Assembly (NCBI GenBank): GCA_027038295.1
Contig: JALVXD010000166.1
Span: forward strand, 1-37,658
DNA from: Campylobacteraceae bacterium
GTDB taxonomy: Bacteria; Campylobacterota; Campylobacteria; Campylobacterales; Sulfurovaceae
Direction of reading: 5' to 3'
DNA length: 37,658 bases
Positions 34,968-37,658 of this stretch are shown here, one piece after another (within the stretch, counting starts at the first letter, position 1; the number at the start of each line of letters is the position of its first letter). The translations under genes were made by a program, and so were the position numbers. Under the pieces are notes generated by a model. The model was not told the DNA's origin, made no database searches, and saw only the letters and a list, made by a program, of their open reading frames with translations.

Positions 34968-35707
34968 ACATTCTCCAAAACACATTCAAGTGTATACTTT
35001 AAATCTTCATCTAAGTCCAAAGATTTCATCATCCATTTTATGTAACCAGCATCTGAACGAGCTATGTCTTCTATGGCTTCACCTTTGTACTTTCCAAATT
35101 TAAAGTTTTTCATCATAACGGGTGTACGGGTTAACTCTTCTAGTTTTACCATAGGGTTAACGTTAGCATACTGTTCTTTAACTTTAGCCACCAATTTAGA
35201 TAAAAGTAACTTCATCACCAAAACATCACCAATCGCATCATGTGCTTTAATGGTAATATTATGTTTTGATGCTTCTGCTTGTTCATCTTTGTACAACTCA
35301 AGAGCGTATCTAAAGTATTGTAAACGATGATAATCAGAGTCAGGATAAAGATGTTTAGAACAACGAAGCGTATCTATAAGTTTCATAGAGTTTTCAAAAC
35401 CCTCTTTTTTTAACATACCCAAATCAAATTGAATATTATGAGCGATTAAGTAATTGTCCTCATTATTTAATTCAATTAAGTCATTCCAAAACTTGGTAGA
35501 TTTAAAAGGTGCTTTACCCTCTATCACATCAGGTGTAATGTTATGTACTTCCATCGCCTCAACTTTGATAGGTACATCAGAAGAACAAAGCTCATCATAA
35601 ACTTCTACTGCTCCCTTGGCATCCACTATCATTGCACCTACTTGAATGATTCTATCATCCTCTTGGTTTCCTGTGGTCTCAGTATCAAATAAAACATATT
35701 TAGTCAT
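34964..35707 (-). CDS. DEDDh 3'-5' exonuclease with an extra C-terminal domain
   Basis: This 247-residue protein has the exonuclease fold of the DNA polymerase III epsilon type: VLFDTETTGNQEDDRIIQVG (ExoI: D, E), YLIAHNIQFDLGMLKKEGF (ExoII), and ITIKAHDAIGDVLVM (ExoIII: H and D). About residues 195-247 (MKNFKFGKYKGEAIEDIA, YIKWMMKSLDLDEDLKYTL) look like the small domain found at the end of ExoX-like nucleases. It is too short to be a full epsilon subunit and more likely acts in repair or DNA degradation. Its ATG overlaps the stop of the small membrane ORF in an ATGA, so coupling is likely. The stop codon comes from REP copy F. Confidence 0.85.
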   Translation of the reverse strand: MTKYVLFDTETTGNQEDDRIIQVGAMIVDAKGAVEVYDELCSSDVPIKVEAMEVHNITPDVIEGKAPFKSTKFWNDLIELNNEDNYLIAHNIQFDLGMLKKEGFENSMKLIDTLRCSKHLYPDSDYHRLQYFRYALELYKDEQAEASKHNITIKAHDAIGDVLVMKLLLSKLVAKVKEQYANVNPMVKLEELTRTPVMMKNFKFGKYKGEAIEDIARSDAGYIKWMMKSLDLDEDLKYTLECVLENV

Positions 35708-35967
35708 TTTCTATATCCTCTTCTTTTTTCATCTACTTCAACAAGTAAAATAAAAATAATTAAAGAAATTATAGCGAATAAAATAAAAAGAAGTAATATT
35801 TGGGGGATTAAAATTGTAAAATCAAGAGGGAAGAACTCCCCCTTTAAAGGAGTACGAGAAATAGACTCGAAATAAGAAAGATTATTTTCTTCTAAGCTCT
35901 TTAATTCTTGCTTTTTTACCTTTAAGTGCTCTAAGGTAAAATAGTTTAGCACGTCTAACTCTACCAC
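35704..35967 (-). CDS. Small single-pass membrane protein, start uncertain
   Basis: The downstream part encodes [20 protein letters not shown] and further hydrophobic residues, then [11 protein letters not shown], a credible membrane segment with a basic tail. The stop overlaps the exonuclease start as ATGA, typical of real operon genes. The only ATG/GTG/TTG in frame is at 35967, inside rplS in another frame, so the true start is unclear; a start after the rplS stop (35882) would have to be non-canonical. Role unknown. Confidence 0.4.
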   Translation of the reverse strand: MVELDVLNYFTLEHLKVKKQELKSLEENNLSYFESISRTPLKGEFFPLDFTILIPQILLLFILFAIISLIIFILLVEVDEKRRGYRK

Positions 35968-36241
35968 GTCTTAGTACTTCAATTTGTTCAATACTATCAG
36001 AATAGATAGGGAAAATTCTTTCAACACCAACTGAGTTAGCACCAATACGTCTAACCATCATTGTTCTACCAGTTCCTTGACCTCTAAGTGCTATACAAAC
36101 ACCTTCAAAAGCCTGAACTCTTGTTTTTTCACCCTCTTTAATAGTAACGTGAACTCTTAATGTATCACCAGCTCTAAAATCTGGAACCGATTTGTTCTCT
36201 AGTTGTGCTTGTTCAAAACTCTCAATATACTTATTTCTCAT
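35882..36241 (-). CDS. rplS: 50S ribosomal protein L19
   Basis: This 119-residue protein sits at the 30S-50S interface. Diagnostic text: [59 protein letters not shown] and [20 protein letters not shown]. It follows trmD by 30 bases in the conserved order khpA-rimM-trmD-rplS. Confidence 0.97.
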   Translation of the reverse strand: MRNKYIESFEQAQLENKSVPDFRAGDTLRVHVTIKEGEKTRVQAFEGVCIALRGQGTGRTMMVRRIGANSVGVERIFPIYSDSIEQIEVLRRGRVRRAKLFYLRALKGKKARIKELRRK

Positions 36242-36271
36242 AGTTTACCTTTAATAAAATTCATTGCCCTC

Positions 36272-36952
36272 TTAGAGCTGTTTATGCATATCTGGTCTAA
36301 AGTACTTTGTTTTGCACCTCGCCATAGCATTTTTTAAGTCCGAGATTTTACCGTGATTTCCCTTTAATAACTCTGAGGGAACAGTAATTTCATTATAAAT
36401 TTTAGGTTTTGAAAAGGATGGTGCTTCCAAAACTGATGATTCAAAGCTTTCTACGGTTAAAGAATCAGAATTTCCAAGTACTCCATCTACATTTCTAGCT
36501 ATGGCATCAGACATCACCATAGAAGGTAATTCACCCCCTGTTAAGATAAAATCACCTATAGAAAAAAGCTCATCTGCCATCTCTTCTATAAAACGTTCAT
36601 CTAAGCCCTCATAACGCCCCGATACAAAAACCAAATGCTCTTTCTTTGCCAAACGTTTTGCATCATTTTGTCTAAAAGGTTTAGCAACAGGTGTAGCAAC
36701 AATAACATAAGCATTAGGAGAAACATTTTTAATAGCCTTAATACTATCAAAAAGGGGTTGAGGAGTCATTAACATACCTGCCCCACCACCTATCATCGGT
36801 TGGTCTACTTTATTATGTTTGTTGGTTGTGTAGTCACGTGGGTTTGTAAAGTCTATAGAGATAAAACCATCTTCAATAGCACGTTTTAAAATAGAGTCAG
36901 AGAAGTAACCTTTTATGATGTTTGGGAAAAGGGTTAAGAATGTAAATTTCAT
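36272..36952 (-). CDS. trmD: tRNA (guanine-N1)-methyltransferase
   Basis: This 226-residue enzyme methylates G37 of tRNAs to prevent frameshifting. It is a SPOUT enzyme with FTLFPNIIKGYFSDSILKRA, PMIGGGAGMLM, VFVSGRYEGLDERFIE, and the knot region FSIGDFILTGGELPSMVMSD, followed by LLKGNHGKI. It starts 6 bases after the rimM stop. Length matches the family. Confidence 0.96.
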   Translation of the reverse strand: MKFTFLTLFPNIIKGYFSDSILKRAIEDGFISIDFTNPRDYTTNKHNKVDQPMIGGGAGMLMTPQPLFDSIKAIKNVSPNAYVIVATPVAKPFRQNDAKRLAKKEHLVFVSGRYEGLDERFIEEMADELFSIGDFILTGGELPSMVMSDAIARNVDGVLGNSDSLTVESFESSVLEAPSFSKPKIYNEITVPSELLKGNHGKISDLKNAMARCKTKYFRPDMHKQL

Positions 36953-36958
36953 AAAGAG

Positions 36959-37516
36959 TTAGGAAGCTTCCAATATTTCTTTAGCATCTTTTGTAAAAAC
37001 AGTTTTTGCTTCCACATCTGTATTAATCAAATATCTATCTATATAAGGAACTAAAAAAGTAGCAGAAAACCCTTCTTCTATCAATGCTTTATCTGTCTCA
37101 ATAAACATATAATTCACCTCAGCCAAACGTTGCATTTCAGAAATTCTACCTAAAACAACATCATTTTCACTTACAACACAACCCTCAATCTCAAACCAAA
37201 AATGTTCACCATCTTTAAGTTCACATCGCTCTTTGGTCTCTTCCATAGTAGCATATATTTTAGTATTCGTTAACTTCTTTGCAAAGTCAATACCCTCATA
37301 ACCTCTAAAAGATATAATACCACGAGTCAAATTGACCTCTTTAACCTCCAACACGCCTGAGCTTGTTTGAAAAGAGTAACCTGCTTTGAATTGTTCGGGA
37401 AAGTCTGTATGAAGATGGAGTTTAAGGTCTCCATAAAGTCCATGGGTTTTACCCACTTGTGCTATGAAGAAACGACTATTTTTTTGTTCCTGCATAGACT
37501 TGTTATTGTTTGACAT
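36959..37516 (-). CDS. rimM: 16S rRNA processing protein RimM
   Basis: A protein of about 185 residues that assists 30S head assembly, binding S19. It has FFIAQVGKTHGLYGDLKLHLHT, a beta-barrel N domain, and a PRC-barrel C domain (GEHFWFEIEGCVV, LVPYIDRYLINTDVE). The ATG at 37516 lies in the loop of a solitary REP arm and is 2 bases after the khpA stop. A TTG at 37522 and an ATG at about 37495 are alternatives; the latter would give the more usual length. Confidence 0.9.
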   Translation of the reverse strand: MSNNNKSMQEQKNSRFFIAQVGKTHGLYGDLKLHLHTDFPEQFKAGYSFQTSSGVLEVKEVNLTRGIISFRGYEGIDFAKKLTNTKIYATMEETKERCELKDGEHFWFEIEGCVVSENDVVLGRISEMQRLAEVNYMFIETDKALIEEGFSATFLVPYIDRYLINTDVEAKTVFTKDAKEILEAS

Positions 37517-37524
37517 GGTCAAAC
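37508..37524. repeat. Solitary REP arm at the khpA/rimM junction
   Basis: GTTTGAC-atg-GTCAAAC, the same stem as the right arm of copy A and the left arm of copy E, without a partner and with GTCGG in place of GTAGG. On the minus strand it carries the khpA stop (TGA) and the rimM ATG. Confidence 0.7.
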
Positions 37525-37658
37525 CGACTTTTTTGATTCTACATTAACACGGTAATTGGTTCCACCTTTGGCTTTACAACCAGAAATTACCGTCTTAATA
37601 GAGTTAATCATTCGTCCCTCTTTACCAATAAGCTTACCAACATCTTCAGAATTGGCTA
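37519..37658 (-). CDS. khpA: KH-domain RNA-binding protein KhpA (partial, 5' end cut)
   Basis: The last 45 codons are present: ...SEDVGKLIGKEGRMINSIKT, then VISGCKAKGG and TNYRVNVESKKSV. The GKLIGKEGR loop is the KH GxxG RNA-binding motif. Position before rimM matches the usual rpsP-khpA-rimM-trmD-rplS order. The N-terminus lies beyond the window. Confidence 0.9.
   Translation of the reverse strand, partial: ANSEDVGKLIGKEGRMINSIKTVISGCKAKGGTNYRVNVESKKSV

Noticed and set aside
37517-37522. TTG start for rimM
   Set aside because: It overlaps the khpA stop and is less likely than the ATG 2 bases after it.

Overview
The window looks like chromosomal DNA from a marine or sulfur-cycle Campylobacterota (Epsilonproteobacteria) bacterium, of the Sulfurovum/Sulfurimonas kind. 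This rests on low GC content, the style of the DnaB, IspG, PriA, SmpB, NadC and short ComEC proteins, and the gene order khpA-rimM-trmD-rplS. The taxon is inferred from protein style and gene order only. I see no prophage, plasmid, CRISPR array, rRNA, tRNA or insertion sequence. Most genes are housekeeping; the accessory part is concentrated in the first 12 kb.

Layout. At 1-8 kb, on the minus strand, lie an outer-membrane beta-barrel protein and a 2279-residue secreted protein with twelve tandem SdrD B-like calcium-binding repeats and a C-terminal sorting/anchor segment. At 8-11.9 kb follow a predicted beta-propeller protein, a 621-residue protein that reads like a copper-amine-oxidase-fold protein without the usual copper ligands, and an RnfD/NqrB/UnbU-like membrane protein. 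At 11.9-15 kb is a compact run: DHH phosphoesterase, M23 peptidase and nadC. At 15.1-20.9 kb are smpB, a methyltransferase, a small secreted protein, and a minus-strand run dnaB-comEC-rhomboid-lipoprotein. At 20.9-26 kb are ispG, priA, three pilin-like genes and a small hypothetical gene. At 26-31.8 kb, on the plus strand, are uvrB, ppk1, a gamma-class carbonic anhydrase-like protein and an EI24/CysZ-like membrane protein. At 31.8-35.7 kb are an M30-like metallopeptidase lipoprotein, an MltB-type lytic transglycosylase and a DEDDh exonuclease. At 35.7-37.66 kb is the rplS-trmD-rimM-khpA operon, with khpA cut by the window edge.

Most unusual features. (1) Six paired-hairpin elements resembling REP doublets (REPIN/BIME). 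Each begins GTAGG and ends CCTAC; stem sequences differ between copies but stay self-complementary, and the terminal TAG serves as the stop codon of three genes. A solitary arm supplies the khpA stop and the rimM start, and a different hairpin pair lies in frame inside priA. (2) Two genes, priA and a methyltransferase, appear to start at non-ATG/GTG/TTG codons (ATC and ATA or ATT): the reading frame, N-terminal domain and a strong ribosome-binding site all extend past the first ATG. (3) The propeller / amine-oxidase-fold / RnfD-like cluster, which I cannot match to a described pathway.

How the genes work together. The window combines replication and repair (dnaB, priA, uvrB, DEDDh exonuclease), translation and RNA quality control (rplS, trmD, rimM, khpA, smpB), cofactor and isoprenoid synthesis (nadC, ispG), polyphosphate storage (ppk1), envelope maintenance (M23 peptidase, MltB, rhomboid, lipoproteins) and surface structures (pilins, giant repeat protein, barrel).
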